Source: Aquila chrysaetos chrysaetos
Lineage: Eukaryota; Chordata; Aves; Accipitriformes; Accipitridae
Reading direction: 5' to 3'
Length of the DNA: 64,000 bases
Assembly (NCBI RefSeq): GCF_900496995.4
Contig: NC_044020.1
Location: 11,364,001-11,428,000, forward strand
In this document: piece after piece, positions 26,360-39,200 of the stretch
Layout: each line of letters starts with the position of its first letter
Position numbering within the stretch: the first letter of the stretch is position 1
The notes under the pieces: model-generated
The model's database searches: none
What the model saw: only the letters and a program-made list of their open reading frames with translations
Told to the model about the DNA's origin: nothing
Translations under genes and position numbers: made by a program

Positions 26360-26536
26360 GGTCCTGAAGAGAAGAGAGGTCCAGGAGAGCTGGTGGTGGT
26401 TGGGTTTACTTCCCCCCCCCCCAAGAATCACTTCCTACAAGCTTAAGAATGGTCCATTCTGGTGTGCAGAAAAACCTGCAAAGGTGGCAGGAGGGCCTGC
26501 ATAGATGAACAAGGAGATCCTGATGGAACTCAAGCA

Positions 26537-26867
26537 TGGTCTTAGAGGTCTTTTCCAAACTTAATGATTCTATTCTATTCTATTCTATCTCCTCTCTCTG
26601 GTGACCAATGATAGGACGTGAGGAAATGGAATAAAGCTGTGTCAGGGGAAGTTCAGATTGGACATTAGGAAAAGGTTCTTCACTGAGAGGGTGGTCGGTC
26701 ACTGGAACAGGCTCCCCAAAGAAGTGGGCATGGCACCTGTCAGAACTCACGATGCTTCTGGACAATGCTCTTAGTCGTATGGTTTAGTTTTAGGTAGTCC
26801 TGCAAGAAGCAGGGAGTTGGACTCGATCTTTATGGGTTCCTCAAGGTATTCTATGATTCTATGAAAA
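26537..26867 (+). mobile_element. CR1 3' end(s) inserted into CR1 copy B
   Basis: Two CR1 tails in tandem. GTCTTAGAGGTCTTTTCCAA with (ATTCT)n ends near 26.59 kb; then a 3' UTR (TTCACTGAGAGGGTGGTCGG, ACTGGAACAGGCTCCCCAAA) ends ATTCTATGATTCTATGA. Copy B resumes at ATGAAAAG, giving a short shared ATG at the junction. Confidence 0.8.
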
Positions 26868-27658
26868 GTAAGCATACGAGAGGTAGAAGCCAGGACAGGT
26901 GACCCAGAAGGAATAGAGCCACTGTCCAAGTGTGCAAGGATGGGGGTTAGGAAAGCCAAATCCATCTGGAGTTGAAGCTGGTGGGGGATGCGAAGGGCAA
27001 CAAGAAGTGCTTCTACAAGAGAAAATGTGGGCCCACTCCTGAATGGGGCTGGGACCTGGTGAGAAAGAATACTGTAGTGGGCCACCACAGAAAGCATTAT
27101 AAAGAAGAGATAGTGATTTCAAGCAGAACTTAGGCTGAGTTTAACTGTAGATTTTGATTGTAGAGATGCATATGTTAGCATGAGTGACTGCTAAACCTGA
27201 GCATGTAACATGACAGTAGTATGTACTGCCGTTAATGATACATCCTGTGTGTATTCTTTGTAAGAGCTTGTTCCCATGGGAATGTGTAAAAGCATAACAC
27301 TTTCAGCAAACCTCAGTGTACCCTCTAGAACATTCAGTATTGTACAAGTAAGAGACTGATGTCTTTGTTTTACTTGGAAGAATACCATATATATGTGATG
27401 AACAATGAGGCCATTGAACCTCACCACAGAAGAATTCTGCACAGCAGTGTATCTACCAGAGAGGACTGTCCAGTGCTGTATCATTGCATGTTTTCCAGCA
27501 TTGGAAGAGACATGTAAGACTTCTCACTGTAACTTTTAAAAACATCTTTTTCTCTTAAGAATCTTGTGCCTTTTTCTTGAGATCCAGAACTGGAATTTCA
27601 CACTGCAAAGCAGACTGGAAAAGGTTGAGGTCCTCAATGCCTTCTTTGCCTTAGACTT

Positions 27659-27770
27659 CATAGAATCATAGAATAGTTTGGGTTGGAAGGGACCTTTAAA
27701 GGTCATCTAGTCCAACCCCCCTGCAACGAGCAGGGACATCTTCAAGTAGATCACGTTGCTATCCAGCTCA
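27659..27770 (-). mobile_element. CR1 3' tail, minus orientation
   Basis: ATAGAATCATAGAATAG then GGTTGGAAGGGACCTTTAAA and TCATCTAGTCCAACCCCC are the reverse complement of the conserved CR1 3' end. It sits within the reverse-transcriptase part of CR1 copy B. Confidence 0.8.
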
Positions 27771-28140
27771 GTATGGGCTGCATAATTGGATAGTGAGGTA
27801 AACTGGAAACAGCCTGAACTTCTGGGTTGAAAGGATCAGCAGCGCAAAGACAAGCTGGAGACCAGTCCCTTGTGGTCAATACTAGGGTCATACCACTTAA
27901 TATCTTCATTAATGACCTTGACAATGGGGCAAAGTGCATGCTTACAAGTTTGCAGATGACCCAAAAGTGGGAACAGCGGTTGATGTACTTGATGGTGTCC
28001 CTCTGAACAGAGACAACTGACAGGTTGGAGAAATGGGCAGAGAGGAACCTCATGACCTCATGAAGTTCATCAAAGGGAAGTGCTGTCCTCCACCTGGGGA
28101 GGAATAACCCCATGTACCAGTACAAGCTGAGGCCTGACTT

Positions 28141-29999
28141 ACTAAAAGCAGCTTTGCAGAGAGTCTATGTTCAAGCACTTTGTGAATCACCAGTTACAGC
28201 CTGGTTTTTTATCAGTACAGTTTCTCACCATGTTTAGGCTGATGTGACTGAAGTCCTTTCTGCAGCTGCCTGCAGTCAAATCGGTGTAAGAGCAGCATGT
28301 ACCTGCTCCCTGAGATAGCCTGGTGCTGGTTTCAGTTTGAGATACAGCACGAGTGTTTCAAGTTTGGCAGTTCATGAGCTGTTTCAGAAGCAAATCTTGA
28401 GGTTAAACAGTTAAAGGCTCTCACTGGGCTAGTAATTACTTCCAGCCCACAAGCTGAGGAATAGTAAACCTACCCTCAACACAACCCTAGCCTCATTGCT
28501 ACCCACTAGGCTTTACCCACTGCCAGACTAGCTAGTGGGAGAAGCAAATACGGTAAAGCGAATCTTGTGAAAAATAGCAAGAGAATTGGTTGCTTGTCAG
28601 CCAGGGGCATCTGCTGGTTAGGTCCATCATGCAGGCACACAGAATTTGCCCGTACCACACAGTTTGCTGCAGCTTTATCATATCTCCTGACCCCAGGAAA
28701 GGGATCTCCAGGGAGGTCTGCTAGTACTCCCTGCTCAACCCAGTGCCTCCCACCGGCATGTGGGTTTCTACCTTCCCAATGCTAGAATAAATATTTTTAG
28801 TGTGTTTATTTGAAAATATGTTTTGTTGGAAAAATGTTTTCCTAAACTGTCAAGGATGTCATGAATTATTTTGATGTAATAGAGTAAAAAGGCACAGTCT
28901 GCACACATGCTCTGTGAAACTTCTTCCTCTTCACAAGCATCACATTTCCTCTTGTTCATGGCCATGCCATGTCCTTCCAGGGAACTAGCCCTCCAAGCCA
29001 TCAGCCACTCAGGGAAACTCATCTCTCCTGCATTTCCTTAGGTACAAATACCCCTCCATGGCGGCTGAGACCAGCCTGCTCCTGTAGCCTCCCTGGTGCT
29101 CAGGATCCTCAGGGACGCCTCGCTTGGGCTGTCGAGGAGGAAGATAAAACAAAGCTCACTGTTGTCTTTGTGTGCCTCCTGCTTTTGCTACAAAATTCAC
29201 AGCTGGCCCATGCTGACTGAATAGTATTACAAAGGTAAATGTGCATGATGTGCCCCAGCCAAACTGGGCACATCCAAGCGGTTTTTCTTTCATATCATAG
29301 CTTACACTATAAGGGTATGATATGCATCATCCAATTACCTACTAATGCATATTTCTAATTATCCAATCAAAAAAAAGTATATTTTGTAGGTCTTGCAACA
29401 TCATCACCCATCAGCATCCTTGTGGTTTAGCTGTTAATCCAGATGTTTCAGTCATTGACTTCAGCAAAGTTATCAGGCATCATCAGCAACCCCCGTTTCT
29501 CTTGGATGTGGATCCTTCAGTTAATTTTGTGAGAACGGAGGTTTCCTTATCTTAGCGGATCACTTGTTCTTTACAGTAGGGAGAGGTGAATCGGTCTTGG
29601 GTCTGAAGATAATGACACAGCAATTATACGCTAGTAATATTGTTAGCTCCTAAGGACCGTGTGGTCTCAATTTATAACACACTACCCAGGCAGAAATGTA
29701 AAAAAACAGAAGGAAAAAAGAGAAAGAGAGAAAATGAATTGCAGGTAGAAAGATCTGGCAGACAGCAGGGTCTCGTCTCTGCAGATTAATGGAGATTAGG
29801 AAAACCAGTGCTGTGGTACGACTCCACTGATGGCAGCAATGAGGGAAACAGCAGTTAAAACTGTGCCGCTCGCCTGAAGGCTGTTAAGCTCCCCTGTACT
29901 TCCTGCAGGCTTGGGAAGATACTCTGTCCTAGACATTAAGCGCTGGAAGTGGGGAGAGACAACCCCTTTGTGCGAGATTTGGGGAGTTTCACAACGTTC
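28141..29999. other. Intergenic DNA upstream of AMN1
   Basis: Between the CR1 remnants and the CpG-rich promoter. Short ORFs only; no exon was recognised. Confidence 0.6.
29247..29274. repeat. Perfect 9-bp inverted repeat
   Basis: GATGTGCCC and GGGCACATC flank a 10-base loop. It could fold as a hairpin or be a binding site. Function unknown. Confidence 0.5.
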
Positions 30000-30075
30000 C
30001 AGGCCGCTTCGTGAGGCACTCCTGCCGTTTCCCGCCACAACCCCTGAGGCGATCCCGGGGCGGGCCGGGAGCAGG

Positions 30076-30095
30076 ACTACATCTCCCGTCATGCC
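30076..30095 (+). promoter_or_regulatory. ZNF143/STAF-like site (ACTACAnnTCCC type)
   Basis: ACTACATCTCCCGTCATGCC closely resembles the long ZNF143 (SBS2) motif. It lies about 95 bp upstream of the start codon in the CpG-rich promoter, the usual location for this factor. Confidence 0.65.
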
Positions 30096-30111
30096 CGGCT
30101 GCCGGAGGGGG

Positions 30112-30125
30112 CCGCCGCCATTTTG
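30112..30125 (+). promoter_or_regulatory. YY1-like site (GCCGCCATTTTGG)
   Basis: This is a near-consensus YY1 element (reverse of AAnATGGCGGC), about 65 bp before the AMN1 ATG. YY1 sites in this orientation are common near the start sites of TATA-less promoters. Confidence 0.65.
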
Positions 30126-30187
30126 GCACCGTACTCCGGAGCCGTTGGGTCGGGGCGGCGCCGCGTTCCCCGCTCTCCGCCGCCGCC

Positions 30188-30249
30188 ATGAGCCGCCTGA
30201 GCGGCGGTTGGGACCGTGCCGGCGAGGAAGTCCAGCTCCTCCTGGACCT
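30188..30249 (+). CDS. AMN1: AMN1 coding exon 1
   Basis: Codes for residues 1-20 plus two bases of codon 21 (begins [15 protein letters not shown]). The donor is GTGAGT at 30250. This is the least conserved part of the protein. The exon lies in the CpG-rich promoter segment. Confidence 0.9.
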
Positions 30250-33200
30250 GTGAGTGCCGCCCCGACACCCTCCCCCCGTGGCCGGCGGCCCCCTTTCCCT
30301 CCGGGAAGTCCGGGGGGTTCAGGGGCGGCCGGGCGGGTCAGACAGCTGGCCTTACAGCGGGGCCGCGGCCTCGAGTAAACGCAGCGCCAGCGAGGCAACC
30401 CTCGGGACCCTCCTATGGGGAAGCCCGGAGGAAGGGTTTGGCCAAGGTGACAGGGCAGGGGACAGGGTTTGGCAGGGCTTTGGTGGGGGTGGTAGAGTGG
30501 GTGACAGCGTTTGGTAGTGGTGGCAGGGTAGGTGACAGGGTTTGGCAGAGGTGACGGTTTGGGAGGAGTTACAGGACAGGTGGCAGGGTCTGGGGGGGCT
30601 GATGGGGTTTGGCAGGTAGATAACAGGATGATCCCTGACAGGCCTGGACGTGGAGGGATGGGTGATGATCCCTGGCTTCACCTGGCCCCAGTGAATCCAC
30701 TGAATGGTGTTTTGCTTTGAGTTTTTCATTATATTACATTCCTTTGTGCTTAGGAGGGAGTTAGAGACAGCATAGGGATAAAATACTTGAGTGGACAGAT
30801 GAAAATAGCTAGTAAACAATACAGTTAGTCTTAGACTTTTATTCTTCTTTTAAAGCACTGAAGATAAGATTATAGTTGCCATGGTGTAGCCAATAAGTTT
30901 TAATGTTTCCTATAAAGTACAATAACAGTGAAAACATTTATAATTTAAATGATCATTTAAACTGCAGATCAGTCATATACTCTGAGAATATCAACCACCT
31001 TTTTGAAAAGAATGCGATTAATCTTAATAAGCTCTTCTCTCAAGCTAAATTTAAAATTCTGTGGCAAGAGACAGTTAAATGTTAACTAGAAGATTTGGCA
31101 TAGCTCACATTGATTTCCGTGTATCTGCATTGCTTTTGGAATATTTTCTGCAAATTTTAGCTAAGTAATTGGTCTAGATTTGCAGGTCCCTATTCAAGCA
31201 TGGCTGCATTAGCCACTTAGTGTCTTCAAGAGAAAAAAATTAATCTTAAGTTCATATTAATTTTTTAGATACAACTGATTTTAAGTACTACAGTATACAG
31301 TGACAATCTGCCTCCTTCAGGATGAAAAACCAGAAAAGTTCATTCACCCAGTGGCCAAAATGTAGGTGTCATACGATAAATATCTATTTGGCATGTAACT
31401 GAAGTGTGTGCCCTTGTATGACAAAGGACTGCTTGCCCATTCACATGACTCAATAGAGATCCTTCATAGAAGCAGGAACAGTCTCATGGTAGGTGGACAC
31501 AGGCCCCCCAAAGGCCCAGAAAGTCTGTTTGACTACCCTAGCCAAAGGTAGGGTGCTGTTTTGCACCCAGGAGGTTCTGGTTCATTTGGGATCTCAGTAG
31601 GAAAGGTGTGGGCTCTCAAGGCTAGTTAACTGGTTTATTGCATAAAGAATAGTAGTAGTAGAAAATGTGATAGCAATCTTAAGTCACTTCTGATACTGAG
31701 GACCCTGGCTATAACATCATGAGACAAGCCCCTTCACATTGATCAGCATGCTCTACAGATCCCGTCTGTGGTGAGGTTCACACTCGTGGTCTTTAGAGCT
31801 TTGATAAGATTTTTTTTTTTTAGAAGTAAACAATTATTCTTCATTTCTGCAGTCAAGTAAAGGAAAGTTACATGTAGATATGCTGTTTAATCTCAAGACA
31901 AGACAAAGAATGTGGGTGGTGTAATCTACTTTTATGTATACTGAGTCGGAACCATGTACGGGCTTCTCCGTTACAGTCAGTCAACCAAGTTCACCCAGCA
32001 GTCACTGAGGTACAGTGAAAACACTGCATTCCTACACATCTCCAGGGGAACAAGTTAAAGGCAATCCTGGTGTGTGCTCAGGTTATGTAATGGTCACTCA
32101 TGCTGACATACAGGTCTCTGCAAGCAAGGCCTGTGGTTAAACTCTGCCCAGATTCTGCTTTAAATTGCTGTCTCCTCATTGCAGTGTCTTTTGCAGTGAC
32201 CTGCTACAGGTGCTCTTGTTACACTGTGCTAGCTTTAGTGTTGTTTTTTTAATGTGCTTCCACACTGGAAATCTTGCTTCTTTCATTGCTTAAATCTGTG
32301 CTATGCTTCAGATTATAGAGCCTTAATATTTTGACCTCCCTAGAGTTTTTAATTTGTATGAGTTTATTTTGCTGTGATTTGGTGGCATTCTGGTGCCAGA
32401 CAAGGTTCTGTTGCAAAAACGTTGTCTGCAGAGACTACAGAGTTGTGGCTATATGCTAAAGCTAATTTGGCTTAACTCTAGGCTGCTGCCGCCCCCTGCC
32501 CTCAGCTACTTGTTTTGGCAGTATTATTTCTGTGACCTCACAGTTTAGTCAAGGGAATTTTCATTCAGATCAGATGCCACGCTGCAGCTGTGAATTTCAG
32601 AATCTGCATGAGGAAGGTGCAGTAAAAAGTGCTTGGGGAGACAAGGGGGGCATGGAACTAGCCTTTTCAACCTCTGTTTGGACTTTACATTTGGTTAGAG
32701 TGGTGTGTAATGACAGCTGGACTGCTAATAGAAATTAATTACAAGGGTTCTGTCTTGCTAATAACTTCTCATTTTGCAGTACCCATACTTTTTTTGTTGT
32801 GCATGATTAACCTGTTAAAATGATATTTAAGATGCATATTACGCTACCTGCTTATGTTCTCATGATTAACCTTAGATCTTAGACCTAGTAATTGCTCTTT
32901 ACATGTACTGTAGCACTTGATACCATAAACAATTTCTACTTTTGATTGGTTATTAATCTTTTTACACTACTTTATTAGTACTGGTGCAGTGATTTTCTAT
33001 ATAATATAACAATATAATTATACCAGTATGACTAATACTTGAAACTAATAATTATACAACTTTTAAACAAATGTGTGTAATTTTAGTGTATTGTTTCTTG
33101 TCTTCTGCCAGTCAGGTGGTGGCCATCTATTTATGCCAGACTGTACTTTAAGCTTCTTACCTATGCTAACCCTTAGGCTTATTGTTTAACTAGTAGATCT

Positions 33201-36200
33201 TACAGCAGAAACTAAAAGCTGAAACAAATCTATTAGTGTGTGGACTAGTCCTTTTGATAAGGAAATTATTTTTAAGATCTCCAGACCTAACAGAAAGTGC
33301 ATTTATTAAGGTGTGTCTGCTGCTTGTCTGCTGCTTGTTGGCCTTTGCCCTCTGCCCCAAAAGAGAACTTAGTACTCCAGAGGTCACATGCGCAAGAGCA
33401 TCATATTGGAAATATTTAGAAACGTTCTTTTTTCTTTTTTTTTTTGCTCAAGTTATGTCTTATATTAGCTTCTGTTTCCTGAAGTTACTGTTCCCAAGAT
33501 GAGAAATGACCAACTTACACTTGCACTCCTAGCTGATGCAGTTTTTAAGGCCAGCATACTGAGGTACGCCAAATTTGTAGTTGGTTTACATAATTATGCT
33601 TGGTTGAAAACTGACAGTGTAGGAGTTGCAGGGCCTGCCAAATAGAGTGGATGCCTGGTAGCAACGATGCTTGCTGGAGAGGTGAAGAGGCAGCTGGGGC
33701 AGATAACAGCTTTAGCTGTCATACTTTTAGGAGGCTGCTGTTACAAATCTCTCAGAGCCCTGGCAGGTATTTTAAGCTGACTTGTTCATGCCCAGACACG
33801 AGCTCAGAACCAAGAGTGTTTCTACCATCAAACATGAGACTCTTGGAACACCACAAATAAAACATCAGATTTAAAGGTGTTTTAATTAAGATTGTCACTG
33901 CATGATAAAGAAGTGTGCTGAGATTGTCACTACATGATAAAGAAGTGTGCTGCACATGTAAGTCTTCACAAGAGTATGTAGTTAGGTATTGCATAGGTTT
34001 GATTATTCCATGCGTCATTGATAGATAGCTCCTGTGTAACAGATATCATTAACAGGGGGCCAGCCTATTGCAGACTAATGCATTACCTAACTTGTCAGTG
34101 TCTTACAAAGGCATCATAACATTTGCAGATGGGTACATCTGCATGAACAAAAACTGAGGACAGAAGTAGAGCAGCAGTTTCAAAACAGAGCTTCCTTTTG
34201 TGGTCTTACTATGAATATGAATTATCCATCCCTAAAGAATGCAGGAAGATGTATCTATTTTGTTATTTGCCATTAAACCAATTGTAGTATCTGTTCTTCT
34301 GGTTCCTTTCTTCTTCTGATGTGTCCTGCTTCTAATATCTGTTCTGCTATTATATTTCATGTGACATAACTTAGTATAAGCTACACCTTGATGTAAGTTA
34401 GACTATTTGTAGAATAATTAGTCATAAAGATCTAATTTCTGTTTTATGTATTGGAAATATACACATTTCTCCTCTTACAAGGCCTTAACCCTGTCATAAA
34501 GCTTAAGGTTAAAGATCATATAGGCCTTTTCTGTTCTGCACCTCCTGACACATTTGGACAAGTGAGTATGCCATTTGACACTTTATAGACAACTCTGAAC
34601 TACAAACAGCTGGTGTAACAAGTCTGATAATGTGGAGCAGGGAAAAAGCAGTTGGGGGGTTTGGAAGAAGGAATGGTCTTTTATCAGGTCATTACAGGAG
34701 TAAAGCACTACTCAGTTTTCCCTGTCCATGAAAAACAGGATTTGTGGTTTCTTTCGTTAAGTTAGGCTGGGACAAAATCTGTCTGCCAGGTGAATGCATT
34801 ATAGTCTTTACTTACCAGTCTTAGTTATTGCTGTGTGTATCCAGATCACATAAAAGTATAGAGGCCAACTACAGTAGAGAGTTACTGTGCAATTACAGTA
34901 GCTGCTCTGAGTTTACTAGTAGGGTGAGTTAATGGAAAAATGTTGATTCTACAAAAGCAAAATGTTTTGTAGGACAGTAATATTTTCTTTCAAAATTTTG
35001 GATAGGATTTAAAAAGAAAAGTTGGCCTAGGGCATCTATTCAGGTAGCCATGATCAACAGATAATAGAACCTCCAATTCAAAGAACTCCATCACTTATGT
35101 GGACTCCTGTTAGGTTCCTAAGCAAGAGGGGGACAGTGAGGAGTTACCCTTCCTCCCCCATTTCACTTCCCTCCATTTTAGTTTTGCTGTAGTGTAATCC
35201 TAGTCCCATCTAGTTTTGCTGTAGTGATAATAAAATCTCACTTCAGAGAGTTGCAATTTCTTCCTTAAGGACCAGCAGTTGTCTTTTACCATATTAACGA
35301 TTGGTGATTGCTCTGAAGGTCACTATGCTCAGGATGCTTAGAAGCTATTCATAAACTCTTCCCCAAGTTTCCTCTGGTGTTTCAGTAAGCCTGTGATTGT
35401 AATTTAAAGTTGCAGAGGTTGGAACACTAACATTTTATGTATCCTATGAGATATTAAAGTGCCTTAGGAATCTTCAAAAAAATAGGATTGCATGATTTGT
35501 GTCCCTCTATAGTACTCAGTATTGCATAGGCGAATACTCTTCTGTATATTTGATCTCGAAAAGCATTATTTCAAGTGTTCCACCTGGGTACTATTCCACA
35601 TATATCTGGATAATATTGATCTCTTTGTTTATTTTGCTTAAGTGAAGTTCTTAATGTTTTCTCCCAAAAAGCTCTGTTCCATCTGGAGTCTCTTAACATA
35701 TTCTGACTGAAATGATCCCTTTTTCTTGCATTCTCACAGAAAAAATCCTAGGATTTCAAATCCTGTCTTAAAGCATCACCCAGTATTCTGTGATTCTAGT
35801 AGGCCTATTCATATTTATTTCTGCTTAGTCCTTCCTTTTCAGATGAATACTTAAGGCCTGTGTGTCTTTGAGATTTGTTTGCAATTTTTCATTCAGCAGT
35901 ATCTCATGATAGAAACTTTGTGTAAGTCAAGTTTCAGTATCTAGCCAAGGGAACGGATTGCTTAGAACGGGGAAACAATTTTGACCCTAATACAAAAGGT
36001 GCTCGGAGAGCAGGGTGTTTATGATGTATAGACAATGCAGTATATGTTGGCATTATTGTTAGTTCAGAATCTCTAGCCCGTGTGTATGATAATCAGGCTG
36101 TTTCCTTCAGGCTGATAAATTGTTCTTATGAATAAACATGCAAGGGGAAGGAGGCCTAAAATACTGCTATTTAAAAAGGAATGCCTATACTGAGTCAAAC

Positions 36201-39200
36201 CAATCAAATGTTTCTGATTGTGATAGGATTTCAACCAGCTGTGTGAGAACCTTCATTCTCATCCCAGGGCAGCTTAATTTCTTGAAGAACCATTGCTGAT
36301 GAGGCTTTTTGAATACCTTGTAAAAATTCAAGTGGATTCACTTTGTCCTATATATTATATTGTCTACGTGTCCACTTGTTATTTTATTTGCCTAATCTAT
36401 TTTGTAGGACCACAAGCTTGTTGATCTGAGATTTCCTGGACCTCACTAAGACAGAAAAATTTCTGCCTCAAGTGACAATCCTTTGTGATCAGATCTAGTT
36501 TTAAGCACAGAGTTAAAAGGGTTGTGCACAGGGTTATGCAGCACAATTTGTATTAAAAGAGTACTACAAACTAGACAGTGAACAAAATACTACATCTGAA
36601 AATATCTCCTTGATGTTTTTACCTGAGGTGAAAGAGAGGTGTCTCTTCTCTGGAACTAGCTGTCCCAACTAAAGATTTTACTGCTTACCGAGTGGAGGGT
36701 TAGCTGGTGAAAAACGCTTTTCTTAGAGCTCATGAATGTACTTCCAGCAAACTCATTTTGTGAGCTGGTTCATGATTGCAGTGAATGAGGTTAATTTTTG
36801 CCTACAGTTGATTGGGGAACACTTGCACAGAAGGATCAGCAGATTGACCCAAAAGGGTAACGACTGAATTGGTGGTAGCATGGAACAGCTGGAACTGATA
36901 AGGCTTGCAGGCAGCATAGCTGGATGCAGAAAATGACATCTTATGGTTTGATTGTTCTAGCACTAATAATGTAATGCCTATTGTCCTAGTTTCAGCTGGG
37001 ATAGAGTTAACTGTCTTCCTAGTAGCTGGTACAGTGCTGTTTTGAGTTCAGTATGTGAAGAATGTTGATAACACTGATGTTTTCAGTTGTTGCTAAGTAG
37101 TGTTTAGACTAATGTCAAGATTTTTTTCAGCTTCTCATGCGCAGCCAGCGAGAAAGCTGGAGGGGCACAAGAAGTTGGCACAGGACACAGCCAGGGCAGC
37201 TGACCCAAAGTGGCCAACAGGGTATTCCATACCATGGGATGTCCCATCTAGTATAGGAACTGGGGAGTGTGGGGGGGCGGAATTGCAGCTCAGGGACTAG
37301 CTGGGTATCGGTCGGCGGGTGGTGAGCAATTGCACTGCACATCATTTGTACATTCCAATCTTTTCATTATTGCTGTTGTCATTTTATTAGTGTTATCATT
37401 ATCATTATTAGTTTCTTCTTTTCTGTTCTATTAAACCGTTCTTATCTCAACCCACGGGTTTTGCTTCTTTTCCCGATTTTCTTCCTCATCCCACTGGGTG
37501 GGGGGGAGTGAGTGAGCGGCTGCGTGGTGCTTAGTTGCTGGCTGGTGTTAAACCACGACACCTATTTTTGACTGTACTGTAACTTTCCTTTATTTCAGAT
37601 GCCTTCAGTGTTTGACAAAGAACCTTTCCAGATATGCTGCGGATATTAAGTCATTGCCACCCAACATAAAGGATAAACTGATTACATTAATGAGTAGGCA
37701 AGGGCAAATAACTGATTCAAATATCAGTGAGGTAAGAACCCATTCAAAACTATTCTGTCTGTGATACTTAATACACAAGGATGAACTAAATTAAAACTGT
37801 TTACGTGAGACAACAGATAAATTCAGGCCTGCTTACTCTGTCCATGTCTTTACAGTTTTTTTCTTAAACATCATAATGTCAATAGTCCTGTGTTAGTAGC
37901 AATATGATTATGTTTGTAGTGACAAGTAAATTAAAAACATTCTCTCTTCAGTGATAATTGACTTCTGTGTAATCAGCTGACATATATTATCCCTTTCAGT
38001 ACAGGAAACTAGCCTCTATTGCAAACCAGTCTCTGTTCCTGAATGTAGTATGGTTTCAAGAAGCTAGTGCATAATTTAGTAATGAAAAGATTTCAGGAAC
38101 TTGTTAGATTTCTGTTATCATCTATTAATATTATGCACATGATATCCATATAATTTATTTAAATCTTGATTCTTTGAAATACAATGATGCTAGGGCTAGA
38201 AATTGATAGGTCAAATTCTCTCATGCCTTTTGCTCACTGATGTGTGTCAGTGTTTCAAAATGAAACCAGTTAATGACTTTTCTTTAGCTCTAAATTCAGG
38301 GGCACATCTATTTTGGTATCTATCTACTGTACTGTTACCTTGTTTAGCCTCAAAGGGAGGCATGAGAATTGAGGAAAGCTAAAGGTTGGCCTTGGTGAAA
38401 CAGAAAATGAATGACTCCCTGTTCATTCCTGCTTTGATGTGTAACTTGGAAGAGGCAAATGGTATCAGTTTCTCAGAGTCAGAATAGTGAAGCCAAGACT
38501 AGAGGCAGAATCAGAAGTACTGTGGAAGACTTATGAACAAAAAAAATTATCTTTAGTATGCACTACTTTTTGATTGTACAAAATAAGTCTTTGAGTAAAA
38601 TTCAGAGTCTTATTAATTTATCTTATTTTGGAAAATTTGAGTTGACAAAATTCGGTTTAGGCTATCTTTTCAGTAAGTAATCCTTTCTAAGCATCCTAAG
38701 AGATGTATGTAATTAAAACCATATGATTGTGTGTGTACAAATGCACAAAACCTATTAGTATATCTTTAGTCTGGAAACAAACTAGAGGGTTTAAGTTCCA
38801 ATCTTTTCTTCTGTCTCTTTGTAAAATCTCATCTGTCTTTGTCTTCATTCAGCAGTTGATCAGTGCTTTCTCTTGGAGCCTGTTTTCCATCTGACACTGG
38901 GATATTCTGTTCTGGTTCTTTTTCTCATGTGTTTTTCCTTTTTTCCTGCATTTTCCTGCAATTCTATCCTTAGCTGTCATTGCTTTTCTTGGGCATGTTA
39001 TACCTTAGCTTTCTTTGCTAACAGTTTCCAGGTCTATCTCACTTGCATTTTTAAAAAAATGCTAGCCATGTCTTGGATTCTGAATTCATACTGTTTCTCC
39101 ATACCATTTCGCTCCCCAGTTTTCCTGTTCTTTCATCTTGCAGATATTCTTGTTGCTCAGCATAGTAAAAATGGCATATGTTGTTTAGCTCTTCTTACTA

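Larger units (their letters stand above)
25151..28140 (+). mobile_element. CR1 LINE body (copy B), interrupted
   Basis: Begins with sequence paralogous to 17181-17728 and continues into the reverse-transcriptase part (KKCFYKRK, KVEVLNAFFA near 27.64 kb, NIFINDLD near 27.9 kb, MKFIKGKCCPPPG-like end near 28.08 kb). It is broken by a solo LTR (25398-26359), a CR1 3' tail insertion (26537-26867) and an opposite-strand CR1 tail (about 27659-27770). Confidence 0.75.
30000..30420 (+). promoter_or_regulatory. CpG-rich AMN1 promoter
   Basis: This segment is markedly GC- and CpG-rich against an AT-rich background and surrounds exon 1. No TATA box is evident, as expected of a housekeeping CpG-island promoter. 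It contains the ZNF143-like and YY1-like sites listed separately. Confidence 0.8.

Noticed and set aside
26560-26590. (ATTCT)n as an independent microsatellite
   Set aside because: It is the 3' terminal repeat of a CR1 element.
29796-30398. 200-codon minus-strand ORF and 155-codon plus-strand ORF across the AMN1 promoter
   Set aside because: GC-rich CpG-island sequence is poor in stops in all frames. There are no domains, and the frame overlaps the real exon 1.
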